Counted from the stretch's first letter, positions 11,699 through 26,600 are shown. The stretch: DNA of 64,000 nucleotides from Liriodendron chinense (GCA_003013855.2 ML058453.1:2294001-2358000); one strand, 5' to 3'. The notes: generated by a model not told the origin, from the sequence alone. Numbers and translations: made by a program.

Positions 11699-14600
11699 GT
11701 AAGATCGGAAATGTAGTTCCGGATTCGCATTTTAGCTAATCGTCCTTATCTTTCCCCGTCGGCGGGAATCCCGATCAACATTCAGATTGGGTCCTGTTGC
11801 CCATTTTCTGAGGAAGGTGTGGAATCGGATGGCGAATGTGTGTTGGGATCCCCGCCCTTGGCAATGGACGGTGGGGGATTTTGGAACAGAGTAGTTGTTT
11901 GTCTCTCCTCCTCCTCCTCCTCTGTGTGTGCGCGTGGGCGCGCGCGTGTTTAGTTTGTTGTTTATGAAATCTTTTTGGTGTGGAATAGATGTGGCCGGGT
12001 CTTGTTGCGACCGCCAAGGAAGGAGGGATTGATGTGATTGAAACATATGTCTTCTGGAATGGTCACGAACTTTCTCCTGGCAATGTAAGTGAGTTTAGCA
12101 GTTTTGATCTGTATGCGATGAATAGAGAAAAAGAAGTGTTTTGTATTTTTTTTAAAATTTTTATCCAGCAATGGTACATCGGGACCCACCTTTCAGTCCC
12201 ATAAGCTGCTGAGCTGGTCGGTGGTGGGCCCAATCATTGGATTGACCACGCTATTGTATCTCCCCCATCAGGTGACCGTGGCCATCCTATGAAAATGGGG
12301 AACTAAAACAATGCCCAATCTCATTTAACGGCCGCCAAGTTCGATGGCTAGGATCATTTTAAGATGGCATCTCCTGTCCACTGTGGGGCCGATCACATGA
12401 TGATTTAGATGGTGGGCCCCACATGTACAGTTTGTTCGACCCACCAAAAGCTTATTCGAGCATTTCATTTCTCCTCATGAAAAAAATGGTGTTCTCTACC
12501 CTTTTACTAAAGATGAATTTAATCATTGATGTCGAATATGGCAGTATTATTTTGATGGGCGCTTCGATCTGGTCAAATTTGTGAAGATTGTTCAGGAAGC
12601 TGGACTTTATTTGATCCTGCGCATTGGTCCATTTGTTGCAGCTGAGTGGAATTTCGGGTTTGTCTGTTAATTTGTTTCTTGTACAATTGCCGGCTGTTAA
12701 AAGCTACTGATCTCTTACATGGATGCTTTTGAAGCTATGTTTACCTGTTTGTATAGTTTGAAATCTTGATCACAAGTGTTGGGTTATGGATTTACAGTGG
12801 GGTACCTGTTTGGCTGCACTATGTGCCTGGCACAGTCTTCAGAACGGACAACGAACCCTTCAAGGTTTGGAAGGGGCTTATCGTCATCAAGTTCTTGAGA
12901 AGAATGTACGATGCTGAGCCAAAATTAGCGCCATTTCAGTCTGGGCAAGCATTCCATAGATATTGGGCCCAGGCTCCCAGCTTGAAGATGATCCAGGCTG
13001 TTCGTCAGCTGCAACAGTCAGGGGATGAGCAATGCTGCAAAAACCATTCTTGTTGGACAATTTTGGCCATCTTATTCATGTTCTGAACATTGATGGTTAA
13101 AATAGAATACAGCCAATGGTCCATGTGCAACAGGACAAAAGTCTTCCAATCAAATGACTGGGATTGTTTGATGGAGCTGAATTTTGGTCCAGTGGCTACC
13201 AGATGGCAATTTGGATTACAATAAGGTGGGCCCATGTCTATGGAATACTGGCGTGTATGAAGATGCTGCTAAATTGGGCAGAGCATTGTATATTGCTCAT
13301 CTCTTTAAGTTCATATTTCTTGTAAATTCATGAACATGATTGATCATGAACCTTAAACTTCTTCCCATGAGATGTGTCCAATAAGAATGTGGTTTTCCTT
13401 ACTATCATGTTTATTGTCATCCAGGTTCACATGCAAAACTTCACGATGCTTATAGTGAGCATGATGAAGCAAGAGAAGATGTTCACTTCACAGGGAGGGC
13501 CTATTATATTGGCTCAGGCAAGTACAACTCTTAATTTCATGCTGTCTCATGGTTATTTAACATGACTTCTGTGCAATCTTCAAGTGGCTCAGTTAGTGGA
13601 TCCATGTGGTCGATCTTCCCTTGTAGGAAGCTGCTGATGGGCACTGCTCAGCGGACGCAAATAAGTTTTCTGGATCTCTATTCATTTCCATGTGAATTCT
13701 GGATTTTTTTTTTCCATGGAGGAGAAAAAATATACAAAGATATTCATACACAATGAAAGTATATCCTTGAGTGCTGGTTCAGGCAAACTAAGCTAGCATA
13801 TCCTTGAGTGTTGGTTCAGGCTAACTAAGCTATAGCATAATTTTAAAGAAGTATGAAAATCAAACTAAAAGAAAAGCTAAATTGAATGCTCGTACACGAT
13901 AATAGAAAAAAAAATAAAAAATTCAAGGTTCATATTGTGGTTCTGAAAGTATTGTATCGCTGTTTGATTTTATTGCAATGCATTCCCAATATGTTATGAC
14001 ACCTTTTATTATCGATCTTGCAATGAGACCGAAAACTCCAAGAAAATTATCAGAAGGATGTATCAATTATACATTTTGATACCATGCATTTATATTGAAA
14101 TGTATTGATGACTTAAGTGATATTTATCAACATAGTAATGTATTGCGATACGGATATTTGTATCATATTACCAGATGTATGTTCCTGATACGGTACATTG
14201 CCATAATGGGATAAAAGAGAGAGGATTTAGTATGAGATGCTCTCCAGTCGTAGCAATACACCATAAGCATATGGTGGTACCTTGTGGTGTATGCAGCACA
14301 TCCAACTCGTCTATCTGATGCGTCCTCTCAGGTTACCCTCAGGTCCCAAAAATCAGCTTGATCCTTAACTCTGGTGGGCTACAGCAGAGGGAACAGTGGG
14401 TTACCCTTGATTCTCACCAGGGCCTACCTGAGTTGCAGAACAGCCTATTTTCCTGACCCTTCATTCAGGGGGAGCGGATTGCCTGTGACCCCGGGCACAG
14501 AGATATCTCTGTGCCCTGCCCGTAGCTGTGTGGGGCCCATAGAGATGTCAGTGACAAATCCACTCTGTCCATCTGTTTTTTAAGACAATAATAGGACAGG

Positions 14601-17600
14601 AAAGAAAAAATCAGATAGATTAAAAACTCAGGTGGGCCACACCAACAAAACAGTGGGAACACTAACGTCCACCATTGAAATCTTCCTGGAGCTGACCATG
14701 ATGTTTACATGCCATCCTGACCGTTCAAAGAATTATTAACAATCAGATAAACTGTAATGAAAAATATTAGCCTGATGCAAAACTGTTTTCACCGTTAAGT
14801 GTTCAATAACCTCTTTTTCGTGTGTTATGGCCCACATGAGTTTTGGATCTGCATTATTTTTATAAGAATATCCTAACATGGTATTAAAAAACAGATGGAC
14901 GGAGTGGATTTGTCACTGACATCTCTATGAGCCCCACACAGCTACGGGCACAGAGATATCTCTGTGCCCGGGGTCACAGGCAATCCGCTCCCTCATTCAG
15001 GGCAGAGGAGTGTCTGAACAGCCTGGTTTCCACATACACAGCATGGGGGCTTGCAAATCAAGGGTGTGCGTCCCCTCTCAGTTTGTCCCCTGTGCTGTGG
15101 CCTGCCTGAGTTTTTACTTGGGCTGATGTTTGGGCCCTGGTGGTAACGCGAGATGGCGCATCTGATGGACTGATCAAATGCTGTGAATACATCACGTGGG
15201 CCCCACTTCTGCCTGGTACCACCAGGGCATACCCCATTTAGTATTATGATATGAGTTGAGGATCTTATCATTTCACTTTCCCAATCCTATTGATCTGGAA
15301 AGCAATTCCCTTGATATTATTTGGGAATAAAGAAAAAAAGAAAGAAAAAACAAAGGTGAAGTGTTTCTGTGGAGATTATCACATTCCATAGAGATGATTT
15401 TGGTTCTATGCAAGCATTTTTTCGTTACTTTCCACCCGACTGTACGAGGGTGTGTTGGTAAATTGACATAATCATGGAATATATGCATGGTTTCCTTTTT
15501 CCTAGTGTCGACTCTTTTTTTTTTTTTTGGGGTTCTTTATTTTCTACAGGCCATCATTGCTGGAATTTTCATAGATTTCTGCCTATACAACACCTGTGCA
15601 TTGCATGGATTTTTTTGGAGTAAAAGAGTTGTGTTCAGTTATGGATTAAAAAATGATTATTTTTTATAACTATAAACGTATGTCAAACACTACTATTGTA
15701 GCAACTATTTTAAATGTTGTCTTTCTTGATTCATTATCATCATCATGGCAGCCTAGTCCCAGCTATTCGGTGTTGGCTTTATGAATCTTCTTCTAATTGA
15801 AGCAGGCATTCTCATAGTAGCTTGGGAAAAGTTCAACGACCAGATGCCCACCTGATATCAACCCTCCTTTACCCGGGCTGGGAACTGTCTGGTGCAATTG
15901 CTACCAGGAAGTTGTTAAGAAAATCTTGTCTTTCTTGATTTTTAGAAAATGTTGTTTCTGAATGTCATGATAAGCTAGGTTAACATCACAGAAATGTTTC
16001 TTCAGATCCTATTTAGCAGGTGGTTCCTTTGTCAAAATGCCCAAAGGATCCATCAAATGGGATATAAACTGATGGTCGCTTATGGATACTGCTTGAAGTT
16101 TCTTTCAAATTATATCCTTTTTGCTAGGTACTGTCTGTTTTGGATTTTTGTTACTTCTCTTTCCAGTAATCTTTCCACAACAATCAGGCCAGGATTTTCA
16201 AGTAATTTATTAGTATCTGTTTCAAGAGTAGAGGAGTTGACTAGGCGGTGCTTGACCTTTTGTTCTGTTGCAGATAGAAAATGAATATGGAGACATTGAA
16301 AGGGTTTATGGAGAAGGGGGGAAGCCATATGCAATGTGGGCTGCACACATGGCTGTTTCTCAAGATATTGGTGTGCCTTGGATAATGTGCCAGCAATATG
16401 ATGCTCCTGATCCTGTGGTGAGGATTCAATCACTCATAAAAAATTCTAATTTTTTTCTAAGCTAAGCAATGATTGATCTATATTTGTATGTATGTATTTG
16501 TGCATATATGTACACACACACATATGCAACACAGATCATTGATTGATCTATTTGTTACCCAAGAATCAATTTATGTGTAACCTCTTACTCTATATTTGGC
16601 CACTGTAAAGGGCAGTGTGATTCTTCTTCTTCTATATGCTTCTGACTGTTTCAACCATAGCTACTTGAAATTGATGGAGAACATGAGTGTATAACTTCAG
16701 AGCATAGTTTATTGCTTGTAGCACTTATGACTGCTGATAGAGCAATGACTGTGGTTGTTGAGCTCAGAGATTTTCATATGCAATAGTTAAAACTTAGCTT
16801 ATATTAGCAAATCCTGTCTTATCAATTCCTCATTGTTCAAGTTTTGAATGGAATAAGTTCCTTTTTTTTTGTCCTTTAGTTTGGAGCCACAATATTGCAT
16901 TGCATAAAATTTTAAAGCTATTTGGATAAAAGTATAGTTAAGTTGTATCATCCTTTGTTTATCTTTGCATTTGTAAAATGGGTTTTATAACTACAACGCA
17001 TTAGATTTATTAAAGCAACTCTATGAATTCAATATTCAGCTCAGTGAATGTACATTCATTGTCTGTGCAGATCAATACTTGTAATTCATTTTATTGTGAC
17101 CAATTCACACCCAATTCCGTCAACAAGCCGAAAATTTGGACAGAGAATTGGCCTGGATGGTAATGATTATTTCTTTTCTTCACATTGCCATTTTTATCTG
17201 CAGTTCCTATTGTGTTTAAATTCCATAACTAGAAGCTACTTCTGTGATTGATGATTTGATTTGAGGAGCAGATGGTTGCACAACATATAACTATTAAATG
17301 GATAGCCCAAACTCATTGCTTCTCTGTGACTGTTTCAGTTAATGGTCCTTTTCTGGTTGAGAGTTCATAACCTTTCTTTCTTAAATACATTTATGACTGC
17401 ATGCGGGTATGTGATTGTCCCCTTGAGTCCTTAGATTGGATTAGACATTTTGTTTACTTAGAAAAATCAACTGCTGCATAGTATTGCTTTTAAAATCTGG
17501 TTGAATATTGACAGCTCACTACTGTTTCATGTTGATGTCAAACCAAATTCAGTAGGCATTCATATTTGTGTGATGGCCTTTTAATAGCCATTTGGATCTC

Positions 17601-20600
17601 TGCCTCTTTGATTCCTCACATACCAGCAAGTGTTTAAGCTTCCCGGAGTTCATAGTGTGTAACATTACACTCTTAACGATGTAGTGCTAGTAAGCTGCAG
17701 ATCGAGTTATTGCCTGCGAATTCAGAAGGGCCATGAGTCCATCTACAATTCATAGAGGATGTGTTGTACTAGATATTCTTGTAAATCGAAGTACTGCTCC
17801 ATCATCTTTCAAAAAAAAAATAATCAAGTACTGCTCTCTCTATGGACAAGAAGAAAGTCCAACCTGGAACATTGATACTAGAGTATTCAGTACAATAAAT
17901 CCTCTGTGCGTAAGTTGTTCTTACAAAGGTAGTTTGTATGGTGGTAATGGTTGATAGATCTGCTCTTTCTTTTCTTCATTGATGCATCCTATCTAGCTTT
18001 TCTTCATTTTTTATTATTGATACACACTTTTGGCTTTCCATGAATGAGCTTGAGACATAAGGGGATTGTTAGAGGAAAATAGCAAGGTGGACTATAATAG
18101 TTCATTCCAAAACACCAGGTTCATTCCCTACAAAGTACATGCCGGGTGTTGTTTCTATGCTTTATCACTCTAGTTGCATGGATGCTTTTGCTCCTTACAA
18201 GATTGAAGCCTGACAGAATTTTATATGTTTAAAAGAGGAATTTGTGGTTCTTGCTGCATTGACATACAAAAGGCCAATTCATTTGAGCAATTTATTTCGT
18301 TTGTAACTTTATGAGTGCAAGATGATGCATTATCACCTTTCGAAAAAATGAGTGCAAGATGATGCTAACTTTATATACCATGAGAAGATAGGAATAGGAT
18401 ACTCTCAATTGCTTTTAAGAAGGAAGACGCATGATGGTATTTGAAAACTGTCTCATAGGAACCATCCATCTGAAAGATATTTCTATTGAATAGATCTGAT
18501 TGTTACTAATTGTAGTAAAGGCACTAAACGAGCTTTGTGGACTGAAAGATTTGAAAATATGAATATTGCACTGCTGGGGAAATGACTTTGGGATTTGGGG
18601 TTGAGGATGGCCACTTGTAGAAGCAAGTGATTGTGTCTGCAGGGGGTGGAACAGCAGGGCTTTGTCCCAATTGAGGACTCTGGATTATGAGGTGTTTAGG
18701 GTGGAAAGGAATTTAATCAAGGAGATCATTTGCTGTATTGGAGTTGGCTTACGAACACAGGTCTCAGAGATATGTGAAGTCTATGTTTGCTCCTACCAGG
18801 TTGTTCCCAAGAAAGAAGTAATTGCTTTTTTATCCTACAATAATCTCTTGGTATGAAGTGGTGCAATTGCCAGAGCTTCGGAGGGTGTATGAAGACAAAA
18901 TTGACGAATTTTTTAGTCTCATGGAGCTTTTGAACTGATGGACACCTTCACTAGGTGAAAGGGATACGTGGAAGTGGAATCTTGAGAGGATGGGGACTTT
19001 CTCAGTGATCATTGCTTTCAGAGGATGTCAAAAGGAAGGAGATGGCTCTGAAAACTTCAGTTTGATTTCACCAGTGTCCACCAAGGGTGATACTTTTCTG
19101 TGATCTTGTCGGGAAAGCTAAGGTGTTGATGAGAGCAGACAAGTAGTGATTATTTCAAATTTATGTTGTGCCTTAAAAAAGAGGAATTGGGTGTGAAATT
19201 GCGGTTTTACCACTTGTAGAGATACTCGGAGATATGCTTAATGTCCTAGAGGGGGGGGTGAATAGGACTTTTTGAATTTCCAATTACAATTAAAACTAAT
19301 TAAGTCAATCTTAGCAACCAAGATTATCACAATAACATTCAAGGCAATTATATGATGAATTTGTAAGCAAGGACTATCATAGGCATTTCATCAAACAGTT
19401 AGCATTCATGATTGACCAAACCATTCAACACATAGCAATCATTCAATCTCACAATGCACAACGATTTATAGTGGTTCGGTTTCCCTACTCCACTCCCGGT
19501 TCACGATCTCAACCTATGAGACCACCGGATTTCACTATAGTCTTGGTTTTAAATCAGGTTAACAATCAACCTTGACATCCTTTGATCAAGGACCGCGTTT
19601 ACCATTCGCCGATGGCCCAATCCAGGGACTTGACGAGTTTGGATCTCAAACTCTCACCAATCCTAATTCAAGGACGGTCACGTACACTCCCGCTGGAGTT
19701 TCCTAATCCAGGGAATAGTGATTCAATAAATGGACTCTCAAATACTAGACATACCTAGACGATTGAGCCCCGATTCGATGCCTTTGATGAGTAGCTTCAG
19801 CTCCACGTGCTTCAGCTTCTCTTTGTGCTCCCAAGATCAGCTACCGATGCAAATGATGTGATTATGATTATGCCGGGTAGTTGGGAGAGAGTTGGTCAAG
19901 TTCCTCTTGCCTATTCAATGCAATGGTTATGAGGGAACTACCAAACTTCAAGCATTCAATGGCTATAAACGACCTCATAAAGGTATTTCGAAGGTAGGTC
20001 AGCCATGAATGAAGATCTTGAGTTCATACTTCAAACCGAGCTTTGAATACTCAATGATAGGCCATTAATGGCTAGGTTTGAATGATGAACTCAAGGGAGT
20101 TAAGAGCAAAGAGGGTAGGAGGATGTGAGTAAAGACTCTCTCTCTTAGCTCTTGAAGGGTGTTGAATGCATATCAAGAAAGACCTCAAGATATGGCTATA
20201 TAGAGCCCCAAATGATGGCCCCAACGGATCAAAAACGGTCACGTCCGACTTGTCAGAGAGAGGTCTCAACCGATCGGACGGACTGGTCGCAATTCAAAAA
20301 CTTGGGCCACATCTGGGTCTGCCCGGCCGGTCAAGACCGGTCGGTTTACCCTGCTGGATATAACAACTATACAGGCCGACCGGTCAAGACCGGTCGGCTG
20401 AGCTTGCTAGAAGTATATAATAAAAACACGCCGACCGGTCAAGACCGGTCGGCTGAGCTTGCTGGACGAATTTGTTCTTCTGGCCGATCGGTCGAGACCG
20501 GTCGGCTGTCCAGCTGAAAACCTTCCAGCAAGGTTTCTGATCACTTTGATATACCTGGCCGACCGGTCAAGACCGGTCGGCTGCCCAGCTGAAATTATCA

Positions 20601-23600
20601 CAGCAAGTGCTGTTGTGTTGATGAGCCTGGCCGACCGGTCAAGACCGGTCGACTGTCTAGACAACGTTATTACAGCAAGGTTGCTAGATGAACTTTGAAG
20701 TTTTGGCCGACCGGTCAAGACCGGTCGGCTGTCTAGATGAACTTGTCACAGTAGGTTTTGCTGGATCAGGTCCTACAACACAACAGTGGATCACTTTCAA
20801 GCATGAAGTGATAAGGTGCATGGGGTCCAATGTTTGGACATATCTTCAATTGCGATTCGCACCAGCCATGGACCACAAGTTTGATCAACTTGTGCAAGGG
20901 TCGAGAGGGAATGGGATAAGATAGGTGAGTCATTACGCCATTCTTTGATGTTTTGGGTTTCCTATGGCCGATTTATATGCAACTCACCTGAAATCTTGTT
21001 TCAGCTTGAGCTTGAGCAATAGAAGAAGCATAGTCTTCAAGTCTTGATCTTCAAATCTTCGACCGGGGCTCACACGACAAGACGCGACCAACCAACACGT
21101 CAATTGACAAAATAAAGTGTACTAACAGGGTGGACCATTTGTTTATGCATTGTATCTTCATGGGGCTGTTTGGTGTATGTTTTTTAATATATTTTGGATC
21201 GTTCGGGTGATGCTTAGGACGATGGAGGCTGGCCTTTAGGTGTGGCACAAGGGCTGCTTGGGAACGAGGTGAAACATCTTGCTGCAACTTTGTTAGCTGT
21301 GTTTGGCCAATACGAAAGGAATTCAACAACAGGACATTTTGCAACAAAGGCTAACTACTAGATGAGGTGTTCCGAAAGGTTGGAGAGAGAGTTGGTAATT
21401 GGTCTGCAGGCTTAAAAGCCTTTGCCAGATGTAGCAAAGATCAGAATGGAGGAAACTACAAGGATTGAGTTCCCCTTTTGCGGGGTGATGATTCCTCATC
21501 ATCTTCCCCTTGAGCTTTTTTTCTAGTGGGCTTGTTTTTGTTGCTTTGCTTTTGTAGCTTTGATAAGGTTTCAGTCATCATTAAAAAATTGTAATGCTTA
21601 TCATTAGTAGTAATAATCATGATATTGTACTTATTTTCAGGTTTAAAACTTTTGGGTCCCGAGATCCTCATAGGCCACCTGAAGATGTTGCTTTTGCCGT
21701 CGCTCGGTTTTTCCAGAAAGGAGGTAGCGTTCAAAATTATTACATGGTAACATGACTCTCCAAGTTATCTAACTTTTTCCTCAAGAGATTACAAGTATCT
21801 TCGTGTAATGTCCACCTAATTAAGCCTACAAGTTAATTTTTCTTGAAGTGTCAAGTCATTGTGTGCCTGTTGACTCACACTCAAATTGGATGGTGGGTAT
21901 TATGTAGTATCATGGTGGAACAAATTTTGGTCGTACTTCAGGGGGGCCATTCATTACAACAAGCTATGATTATGATGCACCAATTGATGAATATGGTATG
22001 TTATTTTTCTGATACTCTTTAAGTTTAGAATGCAACTTCTCTTTCTATCCAATTTGCTATAGATGTTTATGAAATCTAGAAAAGGGAGGAGGTTACTTAC
22101 TGACATCCATTATATTCTTTCTTTCTATGATGTTTCTTTAAATGGATTTTCAGGGCTAGCAAGGTTACCCAAATGGGGGCACCTCAAGGAACTACATAAA
22201 GCTATAAAGCTATGTGAGCATGCGCTGCTCTATGGGGAGTCAACTCTTTTGTCACTTGGTCCTCTACAAGAGGTAAATTTTCTTTCCCTTTCATGTATTT
22301 GTTTCTAAAAAGTTTATAATTTACATTGTCATCAGCAAGAGAGTCATGCATAAATATTCCAAGCCTCTTTGGTTTTAGTGTTGCCCATATGGCGCTGCTG
22401 AACTGGTGAGGATTCACCATAATCACTAGTAACCACGGTGTCTAGTGGTTTTGGATTTGTGGTGATAATCTGTTCCTCAATCAGCATGAGTTTAACTTGT
22501 GTCTATGTCCATAATTCATAATCAATGCTATTTTTTTTAAGTATCCATGTCTGTGATCTGAAATTTTGAATGTTTACATACTATCTGTTGTGCAAATTTT
22601 TACTTTATCTTCATTATTGTGCAGGTCAATATTTATAGAGATCCCTCAGGAGCATGTGCTGCATTCATTGCAAATATGGATGAAGAAAATGACAAAAGAC
22701 TGAAATTTCAAAATATATCTTATCATGTTCCGGCTTGGTCAGTTAGCATTCTGCCAGATTGCAAGAATGTGGCATTTAATACAGCAAAGGTGTCTTTTCA
22801 CTTCTTATCATATAATTCTCCATGACATTCATGTAGAATTGAATATTATTACAACTTATATTGCAATGGAGTCAACCATAGATAAAGTTCAGAAAATGCA
22901 GTTCATTATGCATACATAGTAACCTTGATTAGGCATTAATTTGTGATAAATAAATACCCATGTGAAAAGCATAAAAATTTATGGTATCAGTAGTTAAAAA
23001 CCATTGGATGTGAAATATGATTAATACTATTATGTTAAATTTTCATCATATAAATACCCATGTGAAAAGCATAAAAATTTATGGTATCAGTAGTTAAAAA
23101 CCATTGGATGTGAAATATGATTAATATTATTATGTTAAATTTTCATCATATAATCCCCCCCCCCCCCCCCCCCCCCCACACACACACACAAGAAAAAAGG
23201 GCACTGGATTAGGTTCCTCAAGTTATACCTATTTACCATAAACCATGAAAATACACATCCACTGTAACTTGATTGGTATCAGTTGGTGATAAATGTAATT
23301 AAATGTGTGTGAAAATATTGAAACTTGTCACATCAATAGTCTAAGACAACCTGGACCTAGCAAATTTTGAATAGGTCTAGCCCAACAGCCTGGTCCAAAC
23401 AGTTCAAAATCCAGGCCTAAGACAAACCCTATGGTCACCCTGTTGACATACCTACTAAGAAACAACTGAGTGTGAAATATGATTAATGTAATTGAGCTTT
23501 ACTTTTCTCGCATAATTATTCAAAAGGGAAATGCTTAGCCTGTCCTTCTTTGGTTATGATTATCATGTAATGACAGTATGCATTAGGTTCATCTAGTAAT

Positions 23601-26600
23601 TAACTATTTATCCAACAGGTGCTCCAGAGCAAAGAATGCATTTTTTTTTACATAATGCTGATGGATTACCTTTCATATGCTGACACCACTTTTGTCATCC
23701 TTGCAAACTCTATTATATTAAATTCTTACATACAAATTTCACCAGGTTGGATCCCAAACTTCTATTGTAAAAATGGTACCAGATAAAGACTTGGGAAATT
23801 TACAGTGGGATGTATTCATGGAGAAGGCAGGAATCTGGGGAGAAGCTGACTTTGTTAAGGATGGTTTTGTAGATCATATAAATACAACGAAAGATTCTAC
23901 TGATTATCTTTGGTATACAACAAGGTTAGCATCTAACTATTTATATCTAATAACATGCTTCATTTTTGTTATTAGTGGTTATGAGTTTTGACTGATGAAA
24001 CTTTTTCTGAAAAGAGGTGGCATTGAAATTGAGTGGATAGATAGAGTATGATGCTGTGTGTGTTATGTATACATGCATGGATATGTTTATCAGGTGAAAT
24101 TTTATGAAATGAGTGTAGGGAAGAAAGCAAGGAGAGATTTTGGGGAAAATTTGAGTTGGAGAGATTAATGCTCCCTCTAATCTTATTTTATTGAGCAACC
24201 CTAATACAAAATGATATGGTGTCCTGAGGCCTAAGGGTGCAACGAAATATGAGACGTAAATATACAATATACTCTAACAGAGAGGAAAACTACAATACAA
24301 ATAGAGGCAATGGGAAATAAACTTATACAAGAGGCATTTATTCCCACCTAGTGAGTATATTACAATTAACCCAAACTTAGCCAATTTGTCATCATATGTG
24401 ACAAATTGGCAAAGAGAAATCAATCTTGTGAGTGTCACAAAGAAACTACTCGAGAAAATGCCATTCTGTTATTATCTCAGCACTTGCTCCAAGTTACATC
24501 TTATTTATTTAAAACACATCAGAAGTCTTAGAACCCTCTTACATTTTTCAAGGTTCCCATTAATCATTTGATGGCATGCGAGCATGTTCATGAGAACTTT
24601 TTTTTTTTTCCATTTGCCCCCATAAGGGTGCAATGGGCTGGCTGGCCAAGCCCGACCTTGTAGGACCAAGGGCATGGGCCCCTAAACTTAGCCTGAGGGC
24701 TGGGAAGCCAGCGCTATTAAAAAAAAAAAGAAGAAGAAGAAGAAGAAAAGAAAAGACTATCAAAATAGTCTGCCATACCTCTTAAAAAGAGTATTCCGGA
24801 ATAAATGGTAAGCTTGAAATCTTGGCCCTCTTCCAGCCCGAATCGGGCTTGGGCTAATGATGAATGGTCCAGCCCAGCGCTTGGCCCATTCCAATCATTA
24901 ACTGTGCCATCACTCCAAAAGAAAAAAAAATGGATTGTTTAAAGTCATGTGAGTGGTTTCCATCCAACGTGCGTGTTTAGTTTAAAGACACGTTGGATAT
25001 GGGGTCATGTTTCAATGGTCCAAATTGTTTATATGATGGGATTAGTCACAGATGGAGGATACCCCAGAGAAAATTCTAGATTGAACTTATTTCAAACCTT
25101 TGATCATTTAACTATTTTCCTTACAAGGTGAGCCCTGGCCTAGCCCAACCCTGTTAGGCTGGGGCTAGGACCTTTTCAATCCAATTAGGGCCAATGCTTA
25201 GGAGACCAACCCTAGCCCCGCCCATTGCCAACCCTAATCTCAAACTTATAAGGTCCTATTATCTTTTTCCTCACCTTCTCTTCATTCTATCCCCTCCTTT
25301 CTCTTTCTTTTAGTATTCCTATTCAAAGCCACCTTATGAAATTTTCATTCCTCAAAATCTCCCTTTCATTCTGAAACTCATCTCACATGATTTCCGTTTC
25401 TTAGAGCCTACGCAACTATTTTCCCAAGCCCACCTTTCAATCCACCAAAATCGTAAACCTGGACATCATTATTCTCTCTTATCCTATATATTCTTCTTTA
25501 TTCTTTCTTTTCTCCCAATGCCAAATCCCAACCCTTCATCATCCAAAAGAAGACTCCAACGATGTTCTATTTTGGTACACTAAAACAGCCCTACTATGCA
25601 CTAAAAGAATCCCTTCCTCACTCTTCTCTCTTTTCTGGTATCTTTTTCTTCTCCCCTTCCCCCTTGTTTTCTTTGGAACTCAAATCTTGTAAAGTGACCC
25701 ATCTCTCTAATATAAAATATCTTTGCATTTTATTTGTTAACAAATAGAAGAGTTCACATAGCCATATCATATGGGGTTACATTGAGTAGGGAAATGAGAG
25801 ATGACATATAATCGATGTTCGTAGTATTGGTATCATTACATGTATCACTGCTAGGGACATGGAAACATGTATTACTATCACCGATATTATCGTTGATACA
25901 CGGAAATGTATCATTGACTGAAGCAAAAATTGGGGAAACGTAGGGAGAATGGTGGAATTTCTCAATGAAACTTCAAGAGATGCTACAATACACATATTTG
26001 CATATTTAGGAATCAAATAATTGCAACAAAGACGCATACATAATAAGTTTTCTCTTTAATAGGAGCCTAAAAGCATGTAACACTGACTCAAGACAACATT
26101 GGGGGAACATGGGAAAATAGTGAAAATTTTCAATGATACTTTTGGAGATGCTAAAATACACATTTGCATATTTAAGAATAAAATAATAGAAAAAGGCGTA
26201 TGTTTGCATATTTAGGAATCAAATAATAAGTTTTAGTTTAATGGGGGCCTAAAAGCATGTATCGTTAACTCAAAGAAACATTGGGGAAATGTGGCGAAAA
26301 GAGTGGATCCATCCATCCATCCCTGCATGCACATACATACATACAGACACACATGCTGACATGCATGATCCATCCAACCATCCATGCATCCACACTCACA
26401 GACACACAAATACATCCATCCATCCAACCAACCATCTAACCATCCATCCATCCATTAATGCATACATACATGCATCCATGATTCATGCATACATGTACAC
26501 ATATAAACATGCATTTCATCATACAATCATGTACCCATAAAAAAAATTTGATGGAATTTTTTTAATAAACAGATATTTGGTGATATCGATAAATTGGTGA

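Larger units (their letters stand above)
18510..21610 (+). pseudogene. Degenerate L1-type LINE (ORF2 3' end), interrupted
   Basis: Translated pieces in shifting frames match the end of plant L1 ORF2. NIALLGK-LWDLG (about 18560) and [15 protein letters not shown] (about 18967) lie before the break; [10 protein letters not shown] (about 21130, reverse-transcriptase-associated zinc-binding domain) and [11 protein letters not shown] (about 21320) lie after it. Many stops and frameshifts show it is dead. The LTR-like element at 19242-21127 sits inside it. The tail-like end (ATTAAAAAATTG, about 21580) lies only a few tens of bases from the exon 8 acceptor at 21641. Confidence 0.75.

Noticed and set aside
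20152..20718. Overlapping frames of 80-120 codons on both strands
   Set aside because: They follow the palindrome array and encode repeats of SRPVG/GLDRSA only; they are repeat shadows.
20323..20728. CRISPR-like reading of regularly spaced palindromes
   Set aside because: The context is a plant intron, the motif is a perfect double palindrome within a transposable element, the spacers are not unique in the CRISPR sense, and no cas genes exist.
26233..26540. His/Thr-rich and Trp/Asp-rich frames of 70-83 codons
   Set aside because: Translation of the CATC/CATA microsatellite.
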